Shown here: in pieces, positions 27,006 through 41,600 of the stretch
Layout of the letters: every line of letters begins with the position of its first letter
Numbering within the stretch: position 1 is the stretch's first letter
Assembly: GCF_001984175.1 (NCBI RefSeq)
Contig: NZ_MTQP01000069.1
Coordinates: 248,001 to 312,000, forward strand
Length of the DNA: 64,000 nucleotides
Source of the DNA: Saccharothrix sp. ALI-22-I
Lineage (GTDB): Bacteria; Actinomycetota; Actinomycetes; Mycobacteriales; Pseudonocardiaceae
Direction of reading: 5' to 3'
Made by a program: the position numbers and the translations under genes
The notes under the pieces: model-generated
Database searches by the model: none
The model's input: the letters and a program-made list of their open reading frames with translations, nothing else
What the model was told of the DNA's origin: nothing

Positions 27006-28244
27006 CTACTCCCCCGCTCCCGCCGCGGCGGGAGCGGCGGGCTCGTGGCGGGACAGGCGGCGCAGCGTGGGGTTGGCGGTCGCGTAGACGGTGAGCAGGG
27101 CGGTGCCGGCCGCGCAGGCCAGGACGGCGTGGGTGGCGGGCAGCAGCTCCACCAGGAACCCGCCGACTGCGGGACCGGCGATCGCGGCGGTGCCGAGGGT
27201 CACGCCCATGACGCTGCTGAGCCTGCCCCGCAGTTCGTCGGGGGTGAGCAGGAGCTGGTAGGTGGTGATGGTGGTGTTGGCGGTGGGCGCGAGGAACGCC
27301 ATCGCGGCGAACAGGGCGCCGGTCTGGTAACCACCCTCGGCGATCGCCGCCAGCGGCATCAGGGCGGTGATCACCCAGAAGACGCCGACGATGGACGTGT
27401 GCGGGCGCAGCGCCCGGTGCAGGCGCGGCGCCACCAGCGCGCCGAGGATACCGCCCGCACCGAGCATGGCCGCCATGACGCCGATCTGCCCGGCCGGGAC
27501 GCCGCGCTGCTGCGCGACCGCGATGACCAGCAGGTAGAACGCCTGGAAGAACAGGTTGAGGCCGATCGCGCAGACCGCGACCACCCGCACCACCGGTTGC
27601 GCCCAGACCCACTTCAGGCCCTCCGCCACCTCGCGGCGGAAGTGGCGTGCGGGGGCGCGCTCCCTGGTGCGGGTGGGGATGCGGATGAACAGCAGCGCGA
27701 CGAACGTCGCCACGTGCGCCAGCGCCTCCACGGCGAACGGCAGCCATCGGCGCAGCCCGAACAGCAGGCCGCCCAGCGCGGTGCCGGCGAGCTGGCCGAG
27801 GTAGCCGCGGGCCGCGTTGAGTGCCACGGCCGTGGACAACTGGCTCTCCGGCACGAGGGCGGGCAGGGCGGCGTCCTCGGCGGGTTCGGACAGCGACCGG
27901 CACACCCCGAGGACGACGATCACGAGCACCACGAGGAGCACGCCGGCGCGGTCGAACCACAGGGCGGCGACGAGCCCGCTCACCGCGAGCGCCTGCACCG
28001 CCTCGCAGATCAGCATCACCCGCCGGCGGTCCCAGCGGTCCACCAGGGCGCCCGCCGGGAGCCCGGCGAGGAGTTGGGCGGCGGCGCCGGCGCCCAGCAC
28101 GAGGCCGGACGCCGCCGCCGAACCGGTCAACGCCAGCACCAGCAGCGGGAGCGCGATGGTGGACGCGCTCGAGCCGGCCTCGGACAGTGCCTGGCCGACC
28201 CACAGCAGCCGGTAGTCGCGGTTGCGCGACAGCGGGGCGGTCAC
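27006..28244 (-). CDS. MFS exporter of the peptide cluster
   Basis: A 412-residue major facilitator transporter with 12 predicted helices. The N-terminal half shows [20 protein letters not shown] and the loop motif [14 protein letters not shown] between helices 2 and 3; a long central basic loop precedes [13 protein letters not shown], as in the enterobactin-exporter/MFS_3 group. GTG 28244 overlaps the NRPS stop by 4 nt, so it is coupled to the last NRPS gene. The likely job is efflux of the finished peptide and self-protection. The tail [13 protein letters not shown] is low complexity. Confidence 0.9.
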   Translation of the reverse strand: MTAPLSRNRDYRLLWVGQALSEAGSSASTIALPLLVLALTGSAAASGLVLGAGAAAQLLAGLPAGALVDRWDRRRVMLICEAVQALAVSGLVAALWFDRAGVLLVVLVIVVLGVCRSLSEPAEDAALPALVPESQLSTAVALNAARGYLGQLAGTALGGLLFGLRRWLPFAVEALAHVATFVALLFIRIPTRTRERAPARHFRREVAEGLKWVWAQPVVRVVAVCAIGLNLFFQAFYLLVIAVAQQRGVPAGQIGVMAAMLGAGGILGALVAPRLHRALRPHTSIVGVFWVITALMPLAAIAEGGYQTGALFAAMAFLAPTANTTITTYQLLLTPDELRGRLSSVMGVTLGTAAIAGPAVGGFLVELLPATHAVLACAAGTALLTVYATANPTLRRLSRHEPAAPAAAGAGE

Positions 28245-31200
28245 CTCCCGCCCCGGCAGTCCGCGGCGATGCCGCGCAGCGCGTCGAGGAAGTCCTCCGC
28301 GACCCGGCGCACGGTGGCCTCGTCGTGCCGGTCCGGCTGGTGGTACCAGGTGAAGCGGAGTTCGCCGGCGGCGACGCCGCCCACCACCTCCAGTAGGTGC
28401 GGTCCGCGGTCGGTCGGGTCGCCGTCCTGCCCGATCGGGTCGTGCACCGCGCGGTAGAGCGAGTCGCCGGTCTGGTCGGTGGCGCTGTCGGACTGGCCCA
28501 GGTAGTTGAACACGATCTGCGGGCCGGGTCCGGACAGCCGCTCGCGCGCCTGCGGCGACCCCAGGTAGCGCAGCGCCCCGAAGCCGAGGCCGTTGCCGGG
28601 GATGGTGCGCAACTGCCGCCGCACCGCCTTGACCCGGTCGCGCCACCTCGGCTCGTCGGCATCGGGCACGGTGAGCGCGACCGGGTAGAGCGTGGTGAAC
28701 CAGCCGACCGTGCGGGACAGATCCGCGCCGAGGACGTCCTCGCGGCCGTGGCCCTCCATGTCCAGCGACACGGTGGAGCGCCCGGTGAACCGGGCCAGGG
28801 CATGCGCCAGGGCGGTGAGCAGGACGTCGTTGACCCTGGTCCGGTAGGCGGCCGGGGCCAGGTGCAGCAGCGCGTCGGTGTCCTCGGCGCCCAGGGCCAC
28901 GTGCACCGTGCCGGCCGGGGTGCCCGGCCGTGGCTGCTCGTGGTCGACCGGCAGCGGCTCCGCCCGCAGCGCGGCCTCCCAGTGCTCCAGTTCGTGGTCG
29001 AGGCCGCCTTCGGCGGTGTGCCGGCCCAGCCGCTGCGCCCACTCCCGGAACGACGTGGTCTTGGCACCCAGGTCGACCTCTTCGTCGCGGGCGGCCTGCC
29101 GGTAGGCGGTGTCGAGGTCGTCGAGCAGCACGCGCCACGACACGCCGTCCACGACGAGGTGGTGTACCGCGAGGAACAGCAGCGGCGGTGCGCCGTCGGC
29201 GTGGAACAGCACGGCCTTGAGCAGCGGCCCGCGGGCGAGGTCGAAGCCGGTGTGGGCCCGGTCCGCCACCTCGACCATGCGCGCCTCGCGGTCGTGCCCT
29301 TCGACGGCGGTGAGGTCGTGCCGGTCGAGGACGGTGACCGGTTCGACCGGGGCGTTGTGCTGGCGCCACCGCCCGTCGACCCGCTCGTAGCGCATCCGCA
29401 GCGCGTCGTGGTGGCTGAGCAGGGCGTCCAGTGCCCGCTCCAGGGCGCGTTCGTCCACCTCGGGGTCCAGTTCCAGCAGCATGGACTGGTTGAAGTGGTG
29501 CGGCGCGACCGTGCGGGTGTCGAAGAACCACTGCTGGATCGGGGTCAGCGGCACGTCGCCCACGACCTCGGCGGTGTCCGCCGGGGTGTCGGCGACCTCG
29601 GTGGCCACGGGGGCCAGCGCCTCGATGGTCTGGTAGCGGAACAGGTCCTTGGTCGTCAGGGCCAACCCCGCCTTGCGTGCTCGGGACACGACCTGGATGA
29701 CGAGGATCGAGTCACCGCCCAGCTCGAAGAAGTTGTCCCGCACCCCGACCCGGTCCGCGCCGAGCACGAACGCCCACACCTCGGCGAGCGCCGCCTCCAC
29801 CGGGGTGCGCGGGGCGACGTGGCGCCCCTCGTCGTCGGCGGAGGGTTCCGGCGCGGGCAGGGCGGCCCGGTCCAGCTTGCCGTTGGGCGTCACCGGCAGC
29901 GCGGGCAGCGCCACGAACGCCGAGGGCACCATGTAGGCGGGCAGGGTGCGGCCCAGGAACTCCCTCAGTTCCGCGGCCGCCGGTTCGGCGTCGGCGTGGA
30001 CCAGGTAGGCGACCAGGCGGTCGTGGCCCTGGCCGGTGTCCCTGGCCACGACCGCGGCCTCGGCCACACGGGGGTGCCCGAGCAGCGCGGCCTCGATCTC
30101 GCCGGGTTCGATGCGGTGACCGCGGATCTTGACCTGGTCGTCGATGCGGCCCAGGTACTCGACCGTGCCGTCCGCGCGGCGGCGGACCAGGTCACCCGAG
30201 CGGTACATCCGCTCCCCCGGCTCCCCGAACGGGCAGGCCACGAACCGGGAGGCGGTCAGGCCGGGCCGGTTGAGGTAGCCGCGGGCCAGCCCGGCACCGG
30301 CGATGCACAGCTCGCCGGGCACGCCGACGGGCACCGGTCGCAACAGGTCGTCGACGATGTAGAGCCGCGTGTTCCAGGCGGGGTGGCCGATGGGCACCGG
30401 GCCGGGTGCCAGCGGCGCGCCGGGTTCCACGCGGTGCTCCATGCAGCCGACGGTCGCCTCGGTGGGTCCGTACTCGTTGACCACGGCGGCGGTGGGGTTG
30501 GCCCGGCGCCACTCGTCGACCACCTCGCCGAGCAACTGCTCACCGCCGACGACCAGGTCCCCGGTCGGCGACAGCTCCGCCGGGACGGCGCCCAGCAGCG
30601 GCAGGTGGCTGGGCGTGGCCTTGAGGAACGTCGCCCGCTCGGTCGGCGTCGCGTCCTCGGCCAGTTCCTGGACCAGGACGCGCCCACCGACCAGCAGCGG
30701 GCCGAGCAGGGTGGTCACGGTGAGGTCGAACGACACCGGCGAGTGCAGGACCGCCGCACCGCGCAGGCCCGGATATACCTCGCCCGCCCAGGTCAGGTAG
30801 TTGACCACGGACCGGTGCTCGACCACGACGCCCTTGGGGCGGCCCGTCGACCCGGACGTGTAGATCACGTACGCCGCGTCGCGGGTGGTGAGCGGTCGGG
30901 TGCGGTCGTGATCGGTGAGGTCGTGGTCCGGGACGTCGGAGTCGGACTCGTCGCGCACCCGCGCGGGGTCGTCCAGCACCAGCACGGGGCGGGCGTCGTC
31001 GAGCACGAACGCGACCCGGTCGGCCGGGTGGTCCGGCTCGATCGGCACGTACGCGCCACCGGCCTTGAGCACGGCCAAGACCGCCACGACCAGCTCCACC
31101 GAGCGCGGCAGCGAGATCGCCACGTACCGGTCGGGGCCGACGCCCCGGTCGACCAGCCGCCGCGCCAACCGGTTGGCGCGGGCGTCGAGCTGCGCGTAGG

Positions 31201-32635
31201 TGAGCGCCACGCCGTCGCCGACCAGCGCGACCGCGTCGGGCGTGCGGTCCACCTGCGCCCGGAACAGCTCGGGGAGCGTGGCGTCGGGGACGGCGTGCGC
31301 GGTGTCGTTGCCGACCTCCAGGGCCTGCCGCCGCTCGTCGTCGGCCATCAGCGGCAGCTCGGCCAGCGGGCGGTCCGGGTCGGCGACGGCGGCCTCCAGC
31401 AGCACGGCCAGGTTGCCGGTCAGCCGTTCGACGGTGGCGGCGTCGAACAGGTCGGTGCTGTAGCTGACGGCGCCGTACAGGGCGTCGTCGGCCTCCTGGA
31501 ATTCGACGGTGAGGTCGAAGTTCGCCGCGACCACCGGCAGCCCGAGGTCCTCCACGTGCAGGCCGGGCAGGTCGGACGCCGGCTCGGGGTTGTTCTGCAG
31601 GACCACCATGACCTGGAACAGCGGCGTGCGGCTGGTGTCCCGCTCGGGCCGCACCTCGTCGACGATGCGCTCGAACGGCACGTCCTGGTGGGCGAACGCG
31701 TCCAGCGCGGTGCCGCGCACCTGCCCCAGGAACTCGCGGAAGGTACTCGAACCGTCCACTGAGGACCGGAGCACCAGCGTGTTGACGAAGAACCCGATCA
31801 GCCCTTCCAACTCGGTGCGCTCACGCCCGGAGGCGACGGTGCCCACGGCGATGTCGTCCTGCCGGGACCAGCGGGCGAACAGCGCCTGGCACGCGGCGAC
31901 CAGCGCCATGAACAGGGTGCCGTCCTGCTGCCGGGCCAGTGCCTTGAGCCGGTCGGCGACCCCGGCGGGCACGGTGAAGGCGTGCACCGCGCCGCGGGTG
32001 CCGCGGACCGCGGGCCGGTGCCGGTCGGTGGGCAGCTCCAGCGGCGGCACGCCCGCCAGCCGCTCACGCCAGTGGCCGAGTTGCCGTTCCAGCTCGGGCC
32101 CGGCCAGCCGCTCGCGCTGCCACACCGCGTAGTCCGCGTACTGCACCGGGAGTTCGGGCAGCTCGGCGTCCACGCCGGACAGCTCCGCCCGGTAGAGGGC
32201 GCCCAGCTCCGAGGTGAGCACCCCGGCGGACCAGCCGTCGGTGACGATGTGGTGCATCACCAGCAGCAGCACGTGGTCGTCGTCGACCAGGCGCAGCAGC
32301 ACCGGGCGCAGCAGCGGGCCGCGGGCCAGGTCCAGCGGGCGCGTGGTCTCCGCCGCCAGCGCCCCGCCCAGTCCGGCCTCGCCGCCGGGCACCTCCACCA
32401 CGGGCAGGTCCACCGGGTGCGGCGGGTGCACGACCTGCACGCCGCGGCCGTCGACGGTGTCGAACGTGGTGCGCAGCGACTCGTGCCGGGCGACCAGCGC
32501 GGTCAGCGCCCCGGCGAGCGCGTCGACGTCCAGCTCGCCACGCAGCCGGAGGATCGACGGCGAGAGGTAGTCCGCGCCGCCGGGTTCGAACTGGTCGAGG
32601 AACCACAGCCGCTGCTGTGCGAACGACAGCGGCAG
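28241..32635 (-). other. NRPS module 9: C(LCL)-A(Asn)-T-E, no TE
   Basis: The specificity residues read from FDLTVTT (Asp at 5778), FLKATPS, LVVGGE and [11 protein letters not shown] give DLTKVGEVGK, close to the Asn code (DLTKLGEVGK). The carrier Ser is 6117. The E domain has [10 protein letters not shown] at 6299 and EGHGRE, so D-Asn is expected at the C-terminus. The chain must be released by a separate enzyme. Confidence 0.8.
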
Positions 32636-35600
32636 CGCCCCGTCGCGCGGGGCGCGTGGGATGACCTCGTCCGCCCCGGTCTCGGCGGCCAGCGCCTCGA
32701 CCAGCCTGGCCGGGGTGGGCGCGGTGAACAGCACCCGCGGCGACACCGGCACGTCCAGCTCGGCGCGCAGCCGGGATACGACCCGGATGCTGAGGATGGA
32801 GTCGCCGCCCAGCTCGAAGAAATTGTCGTCCAGCCCGACGCGGGGCACGCGGAGCACGTCGGCCCAGGCTCGGCAGACCCGTTCCTCGACGGGCGTGCGC
32901 GGGGCCCGGTACGCCGTGCCCGCGTCGGCGAGCACGTCCGGCGCGGGCAGCGCGCGGCGGTCGACCTTGCCGTTGGGCGTCATCGGCACCGCGTCGAGCC
33001 CCACGAACGCCGTCGGGACCATGTGGTCGGGCAGGCGCTCGGCCAGCCACGACCGCAGTTCCGCCGGGCTCGGGCCGGCCGGGACGACGTAGGCCACGAG
33101 GCGCTTGTGGTCCCCGTCCTCCCGGGCGACCACGACCGCGTCGCGCACGTCCGGGTGCCGGGTCAGGGCGGCCTCGACCTCGCCGGGTTCGATGCGGAAA
33201 CCGCGGATCTTGACCTGCTCGTCGGTGCGGCCCAGGTACTCGATGCGACCGTCCGCGTGCCACCGCGCCCGGTCGCCGGTGCGGTACATGCGCTCGCCCG
33301 GCACGCCGAACGGGTCGTCCAGGAACCGCTCGGCGGTCAGTCCGGGGCGGTTGAGGTAGCCGCGCGCCAGTTGCGCGCCCGCCAGGTACAGCTCGCCCGG
33401 CACACCGACCGGTACCGGCCGGAAGTCCTCGTCCAGCACGTAGGCCCGCACGTTGCGCAGCGGACGGCCCACCACCACGGGCGAGCCCGGCGCGATGCGG
33501 CACGACAGGGCGTCCACAGTGGACTCGGTGGGACCGTAGAAGTTGTAGCTCGCCGTGCCCGGCGCCTCCGCCAGCCGCCGCCACAGCGACTCCCCGATCG
33601 CCTCACCACCGAGCATCAGCACCCTCGGCCGGTGCTCACGGTCCAACAGACCCACCGCCAACAACTGCTGCGCGTACGACGGCGTCAGGTCGAGGAAGTC
33701 GATGCGCCGCTCCACGACGTAGTCCACCAGCGCCGGCGGGTCCAGGCGCAGGTCCTCGTCCAGCACGTGCAGCTCGTGGCCGTCGGCCATGAGCACGAAG
33801 CCCTCCAGCGACGTGTCGAAGGAGAACACCGCCGACAGTGCCACGCGCAACCGCCCGCCACCGGCGTCGGCCACGAAACCCTCGCGGTGGTTGACCACCA
33901 GGTTGACCAGGCTGCGGTGCTCCACCACCACACCCTTCGGCTTGCCCGTCGACCCCGACGTGTAGATCACATACGCCGCATGCTCCGGGCACAGCGGCGA
34001 CAGCCGGTCCACGTCGGTCAGGTCGGAGAGGTCGGTGACGGCGGTGACCTCCGGCGAGCCGAGCAGCGATTCGGTGATCACGAGCACCGGGTTCGCGTCG
34101 GTGGTCAGGAACTCCACGCGGTCGGCGGGCAGGTCCGGGTCGATCGGCAGGTAGACACCGCCGGCCTTCCACACCGCCAACAGCGCCACCACGAACTCCA
34201 CCGAGCGCCGCAGCGACAACCCGACCACGCGCTCGGGGCCGACACCGACCGACACCAGGTAGCGCCCGACGCGGTTGGCGCGTGCGTTCAGCTCGGCGAA
34301 GGTCAACGACCGGTCGCCGACCACCAAGGCGGTCGCGTCCGGCGTCGCCCGCACCCGCGCCTCGAACACGTCGGTGAACGTCACCACCGGCACGTCGCCG
34401 GCCGTGTCGTTCCACTCGACGACGACCTGCCGACGCTCCTCCTCGGTCATCAGCGGCAGTTCCGCCACTGGCCGGTCGGGGTCGATCGCGATGCCCTCCA
34501 GCAGCACCATCAGGCGGGCGGCGAGGCGTTCGGCGGTCGCGGGGTCGAACAGGCGGGGGTCGTAGTCCAGCTCCAAGCGCAGCCGGTCGCCGAGGTTGGC
34601 GCTGAGGGCGAGCGGAAAGCTGGTGGTGTCGGCGCCCTCGACCTCCAGGACGCGGACCTGCTGCTCGGCGTCGACGAGCTCGTCGACGGGGTAGTTCTCG
34701 AACACCACGGCGCTGTCGAACAGGTTCGCACCCGCCGGCACGTCGCTCCACGACCTCAGATCGGCCAGCGACACGAAGTCGAACCGGCGGGACTCGATCT
34801 GCTCGGCCTGGAGTTCCCGCAGCCACGGCAGCACGCCCCGGCTCGCGTCGACCCGGACCCTGGTCGGCACGGTGTTGATGAACAGGCCGACCATCGACTC
34901 CACACCCGGCAACTCCGCCGGACGACCCGACACCGTCGTACCGAACACCACATCCGACTCACCGCTGTAACGCGACAACAACAACGCCCACGCACCCTGC
35001 ACCACCGTGTTCACCGTCAACCCGGCGGTGCGGGCGACCCGGTCCAGGGTCGCCGACCGCTCCGGGGTCAGCTCGGCCCCGGCCGAGGCGCTGGACGCGG
35101 CGCGGTGCGCCTCGACGGGCGGCCGGTCCCAGGGCAGCGGGGTGGGCGACTCGACGCCGGCGAGTACCTGCCGCCAGTGCCGCTCGGCCGCCGCGGTGTC
35201 CTGCTCGCCGAGCCACCGCAGGTAGTCGCGGAACGGGCGGCGCGGGGTCAACCGCGGCGCCCGTCCGTCGGCGAGGGCGGCGTACTGCTCGCACACCTCG
35301 GCCAGCACTTGGGCGAGGCTCCATCCGTCCATCAGGACGTGATGGGCGGTCCAGAACAGGGTGACCTCGTCGTCGGTCAGCCGCGCCACGGCCAAGCGCA
35401 GCAGCGGCGGCCGGGTCAGGTCCAGCCCGTCGGCGTCCTCGGCGATCACCCGGTCGTGCGCGGCGTCCTTCTCCTGCTCGGAGAGGTGGCGCCAGTCGTG
35501 GTGGACGACCGGCACCTCGACGCGGCGGTGCACGACCTGGAGCGGCTCCTCCACGCCCTCCCACACGACGGTGCTGCGCAGCACGGTGGTGCGGTCCACG

Positions 35601-38600
35601 ACGCGGCGGCACGCCTCGGCCAGCACGTGCGGGTCGGTGACGCCGGCCAGCCGCAGCCGGAACCGGTTGAAATAGGCGTCGGAGGTGTCGTCCACGAGCG
35701 TGTGGAACACCATGCCCGCCTGCAACGGGGTCAGCGGGTACAGGTCCTCGACCGACCGGCCGTCGCCGACCAGGCGGTCGACCGAGGCCTGGTCCAGCCG
35801 GGCCAGCGGGAAGTCCGACGGCGTGCGACCACCGGCACCGGGCCGCGCGCAGTGCTCCACGATCTCCCGCAGCGCGGTCATCGTCGCCTCGGCCACCGAG
35901 AGCACGGTCGACTCGTCGTGCACGTTGTCGGAGTAGAACCACGACAGGACCAGCTCACCGTCCTCGACGCCGCCGACGACGTCGAGCAGGAACGCCCGCG
36001 GGCTGCCGGCGGGCGCCTCGTCGCCGGGGGTGTCCCGCCGGGCCCGATACAGGCCCTTCCCCTCGGCCGACGCCACGTCCCACTGGCCGTGGTAGTTGAA
36101 GCTGACCGGCGGCAGCGGGGCGCCACCGAGCACCGCCGCGCCGACCTGGCCGAGCTGCCGCAGCGCTTCGTAGCCGAAGCCGCGGCGCGGCACGGCCCGC
36201 ACCTGCTCCTTGACCGACTTGAGCACCGCGTCCCAGCCACCGTCGGGCACGGTGAGCGCGAGCGGGTACTGGGTGGTGAACCAGCCGACCGTGCGGGAGG
36301 TGTCCACGCCGTCGAGCACGTCCTCGCGGCCGTGGCCCTCCATGGTGACCGCCACCCGGTCCAGGCCCGTCCAGTCCGCCAGCGCCCGGCCCAGCGCGCT
36401 GAGCAGCACGTCGTTGGCCTGCGTGCGGTAGGCGTCGGGCACCCGGTGCAGCAGGGCGTCGGTGTGGTCTCGGTCGAGCCGGACCGACACGACGCGGGTG
36501 GACCCGGCGGTGTTGGGGCCGTCGCGGTCCACCGGCACGGCACCGGGCTCACCGTCGAGCACGGCGCTCCAGTGGGCCAGCTCGTCGTCGAACGCGCCGG
36601 AACGCACGTGCTCGGCCAGCCGGTGCGCCCACTGGGTGAAGCGGGTGCCGACCGGTGCGAGGTCCACCTCCTCGCCGGCGGCGACTCGGCGGTAGGCCGT
36701 CTCCAGGTCGCCGAGCAGGACGCGCCACGACACGCCGTCCACCACGAGGTGGTGCACGGTGAGGAACAGACTCGGCCGGTCCCCGCCGGTGAACAGCAGG
36801 GCGTGCAGCAGCGGGCCCTGGGCGATGTCCAGGCCGGTCCGGGCCGCCTCGACGACAGCGGCCACGGCCTCGGCGCGGGAACTCTCGTCCAGGCCGGACA
36901 GGTCGTGGTACTTCAGGTGCCCGCCGAGGCCGATCGGCGCGGGCTCCTGACGCCACTCGCCGTCCACCCGGGTGAACCGGGTGCGCAGCGCCTCGTGGTG
37001 GGCGACGACCGCGTCCACGGCACGCGACAGCGCCGCCGGGTCCACGTCCTCCTCCAGCTCCAGGTGGAACGACATGGTGAAGCGGTGCGGGTCCGGCGCC
37101 GAGTCGAGGAACCAGCGCTGGATCGGGGTCAGCGGCGCGGGTCCGGCGATGTCGGGCCGCTCGGCGGTCCGCTCGGCGGTCCGCTCGGCGCGGGTGCGCA
37201 CGACGGTGGCCAGCTCGGCGACGGTCTGGTGGGTGAAGACGTCCTTGGTGACCAGCTCCAGGCCCGCCTGACGGGCCCGGGAGACGAGCTGGATGCTCAG
37301 GATCGAGTCGCCGCCGAGGCCAAAGAAGTTGTCGTGCACGCCGACGCGCTCGACGCGCAGCACCTCGGCCCACACGCGGGCCAGCTCCTGCTCGACGGGC
37401 GTGCGGGGTGGCACGTAGCCCTCCTGCACGCCGCCGCGCGCGTCGGGCGCGGGCAGGGCGCGGCGGTCGACCTTGCCGCTGTCGGTCTTGGGCAACCCGT
37501 CCAGCACGACGAACAGCGACGGCACCATGTAGTCGGGCAGGTCCCGCTTGAGCCAGGCCCGCAGGTCGTCGGCGGTGGGCGCGGTCGCGCCGGCGGGTAC
37601 CGCGTAGCCGACCAGCCTCAGGTGGCCGGGGTCGTCCTCCCGCGCGACCACGACCGCCTCGGCCACGTCGGGGTGACCGGTCAGGGCGGCTTCGATCTCG
37701 CCGGGCTCGATGCGGTAGCCGCGGACCTTGACCTGGTCGTCCGCGCGGCCCTGGTACTCCAGCACGCCGTCCGCGGTCCAGCGGACCACGTCGCCGGTGC
37801 GGTACATGCGGCTGCCGGGCGCGCCGAACGGGTCGGCGACGAACCGCTCGGCGGTCAGGCCGGGCCGGTTCAGGTAGCCGCGTGCCACCTGGTCGCCCGC
37901 CAGGTACAGCTCGCCGGGCACGCCGACCGGGACGGGCCGGAAGTCCTCGTCCAGCACGTAGGCTCGCAGGTTGCGGCCGGGCGCGCCGATCACCGGGCGG
38001 TCGCGGTCGGTGATCGTGCTCCACACCGAGTCGACGGTGCACTCGGTGGGGCCGTAGAGGTTGACGCCGATGACGCCGTCGGCGTCGGCCAGCGCCCGCC
38101 ACAGCGGCTCGCCCACGGCCTCGCCGCCCAGGGCCACCAGCCGCGGCCGGTGGTCCGGGTGGGTCAGCACGCCCTCGGGCAGCAACTGGCGGAAGTAGGA
38201 CGGGGTGCAGCTCAGGAAGTCGATCCGGTTCCGGACCAGGTGCTCGGCCATCGCCCGCGGGTCGAGCCGCACCGCGTCGTCCACCAGGTGCAGCTCGTGG
38301 CCGGCGGCGAGCAGGAGCAGGCCCTCCCACGAGGCGTCGAAGGAGAACACGGCGGTGGCGATGCCGCGCAGCCGCGTCCCGTCGCCGGGCAACAGGCGAG
38401 CGTGGTGGTCGGCGACCAGGTTGGCGAGGTTGCGGTGCTCGACCACGACGCCCTTGGGCCTGCCGGTGGACCCGGACGTGTAGATCACGTACGCGGGGTG
38501 CTCCGGCCGCAACGGGGCGGCGCGGTCGTCGTCGGTCGGGTCGGTGGCGGGCAGGGCGTCGACGGCGGCGCGCGTGGCGGGGTCGTCGAGCACCACGCGG

Positions 38601-41600
38601 AGCAGCCCTTCGGGGACATTGCCGCCGTCGCCGGTGGTGACCACCAGCACGGGCCGCGCGTCGTCCAGCAGGTGCGCGACGCGGTCGGCCGGGTGCCCGG
38701 GGTCCACCGGCAGGTACGCCCCGCCGGCCTTGAGCACGGCCAGCACGGACACGACCACCTCCGGCGAGCGGGGCAGCGCCAGCGCCACGACGGACTCGGG
38801 ACCGACACCGGCGGCGACCAGGCGCCGGGCCAGGCGGTTGGCGTCGGTGTTGACCTCGGCGAAGGTCCACGACCGGTCACCGGACACCAGGGCCGTCGCG
38901 TCGGGCGTGCGGGCGGCCTGCGCCTGGAAGACCTCCTGGTAGGCCGGTGCGCCACCGCCGGAACCGGTGTCGTTCCAGTCCTCCAGCACGTGCCGCAGCT
39001 CGTCGTCGGTCAGCAGGGGCAGGGCGGACACGGTGCGGTCGGCGTCGGCGGCGACACCGTCGAGCAGCACGCCGACGTGGGCGGCCATCCGCTCGGCCGT
39101 GGCGGCGTCGAACAGCGCGGTGTCGTAGGTGAGCACCGCCTCCAGCCCGCCCTCGTGCTCCTGGAACTGGAACGACACGTCGAAGCCCGCGGCCACCGAC
39201 GGCGGCGGCACCTCCTCGACGCGCAGGCCGGGCAGGCGGGGGCCGTCGTCCGGGGTGTTCTGCAGGACCACCATGGCCTGGAACAGCGGCGTGCGGCTGG
39301 GATCGCGCACCGGGTGCACTTCGTCCACGACGCGCTCGAACGGCACGTCCTGGTGGGCGAAGGCGTCCAGCGCGGTTTCCCGAACCCCGCGCAGCAGCTC
39401 GGTGAAGCGGCGCCGCGGGTCGACCTCGGTGCGCAGCACCAGCGTGTTGACGAAGAAGCCGACCAAGCCCTCCAGCTCGGTGCGGTCGCGGCCGGACACG
39501 ACGGTGCCGACGGCGACGTCCCGCTGCCCGGACCAGCGCGAGAACAACACCTGGCAGGCGGCCAGCAGCACCATGAACAGGGTGCCGTCCTGCTGCCGGG
39601 CCAGGGCCTTGAGCCGCCCGGCAACCTCGGCGGGCACCGAGAAGTGCACCAACGCGCCCTGCTTTCCGCGCGTCGCGGGCCGGGGCCGGTCGGTGGGCAG
39701 CTCCAGCGGCCGGACGCCGTCGAGCGCACGCCGCCAGTGGGCGAGGTGCTGCTCCAGGGCCTCCTCGGTCAACGCCTGCCGCTGCCACACCGCGTAATCC
39801 GCGTACTGCACGGGCAGCTCCGGCAACTTGGCCTCGGTGCCGAGCGTGGCGGCCTCGTAGCAGGCGCCCAGCTCGGCCAGCAGAACGCCGTTGGACCAGC
39901 CGTCGGTGACGATGTGGTGCAGGACCAGCGACAGGACGTGGTCGTCGTCGGCAAGCCGCACCAGCCGCGCCCGCAGCAGCGGGGCGTGCCGCAGGTCGAA
40001 CGGGGTGGTCGTCTCCTCGGTGAGCACGCGCTCCAACTCGGCCTCGGGACGCCCGGTGAGGTCGACCAGCGGCACCCGGACGCGCTGCGGCGGGTGCACG
40101 ACCTGCACGCCGCGGCCGTCGACGGTGTCGAACGAGGTGCGCAGCGACTCGTGCCGCGCCACCAGCGCGGTCAGCGCCGTGTCGAGCGCGGCCACGTCGA
40201 GCGGGCCGCGCAGCCGGAGGATCGACGGCGTCAGGTAGTCGACGCCGCCGGGTTCGAACTGGTCGAGGAACCACAGCCGCTGCTGGGCGAACGACAGCGG
40301 CAGCGCCCCGTCGCGCGGCGCGACCGGGATGTCGGCCGTGCGGACGCGGGCGGAGGCCGAGACCAGTTCGGCGATCCCGGCGACGGTGGGGTGGGTGAAC
40401 AGGGCGCGCGGCGACATCTCCACGTCGAACGCGGTGCGCAGCCGGGAGATCACCCGGATGCTGAGGATGGAGTCGCCGCCCAGCTCGAAGAAGTTGTCCT
40501 CGACGCCGATGCCCGGCACGCCGAGCACTTCGGACCAGATGTCGGCCACGTCGCGCTCCGCGTCGGTGCGCGGCGCGACGTGGCGACCGCGGGCTGCGAC
40601 GAGGTCGGGCGCGGGCAGGGCATGGCGGTCGACCTTGCCGTTGGGCGTCACGGGCACGGCGTCCAGGGCGACGAACGCGGCGGGCACCATGTACTCGGGC
40701 AGGGTGCTTCCCAGCCTGGACCGCAGGTCCGCCGTGGTGGGCACGGTGGAGCCGGTGGGCACGACGTAGGCGACGAGGCGCTTGACGCCGCTGTCCTCCC
40801 TGGCGACGACCACCGCTTCACGCACGTCCGGGTGGCGGGTGAGGGCTGCTTCGACCTCGCCGGGTTCGATGCGGAAACCGCGAATCTTGACCTGCTCGTC
40901 GGTGCGACCCAGGTACTCGATGCGGCCGTCGGCGTGCCACCGGGCACGGTCACCGGTGCGGTACATGCGCTCGCCCGGCGCGCCGAACGGGTCGTCCAGG
41001 AACCGCTCGGCGGTCAGCGCCGGCCGCCCCAGGTAGCCGCGCGCCAGTTGCGCGCCCGCCAGGTACAGCTCGCCAGGGACTCCGATCGGGACGGGCCGGA
41101 AGTCTTCGTCGAGGACGTAGGCGCGCACGTTGCGCAGCGGGCGACCGACGACCGGCCTGCCCTCACCGGTGATCCGGCACGACAGGGCATCCACGGTGGA
41201 CTCGGTGGGGCCGTAGAAGTTGTAGCTCGCCGTCCCCGGCGCCTCGGCCAGCCGACGCCACAGCGACTCGCCGATCGCCTCACCGCCGAGCATCAGCACC
41301 TTCGGCCGGTGCTCGCGGTCCAGCAGCCCCGCCGCCAGCAACTGCTGCGCGTAGGAGGGGGTCAGGTCGAGGAAGTCGATCCGCTGCCGCACGACGTACT
41401 CGATGAACGCGGGCGGGTCCAGGCGCACGTCGTCCTCCAGGACGTGCAGCTCGTGGCCGTCGGCCATGAGCACGAAACCCTCCAACGACGTGTCGAAGGA
41501 GAACACCGCCGACAGCCCGACGCGCAACCGCCCCCCACCGGCCTCGGTGACGAAGTCCTCGCGGTGGTTCACCAGCAGGTTGACCAGGCTGCGGTGCTCC

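Noticed and set aside
28241-28400. Possible thioesterase hidden at the end of the last NRPS
   Set aside because: The C-terminal residues belong to the E domain ([20 protein letters not shown] and a final helix); no GxSxG motif follows.
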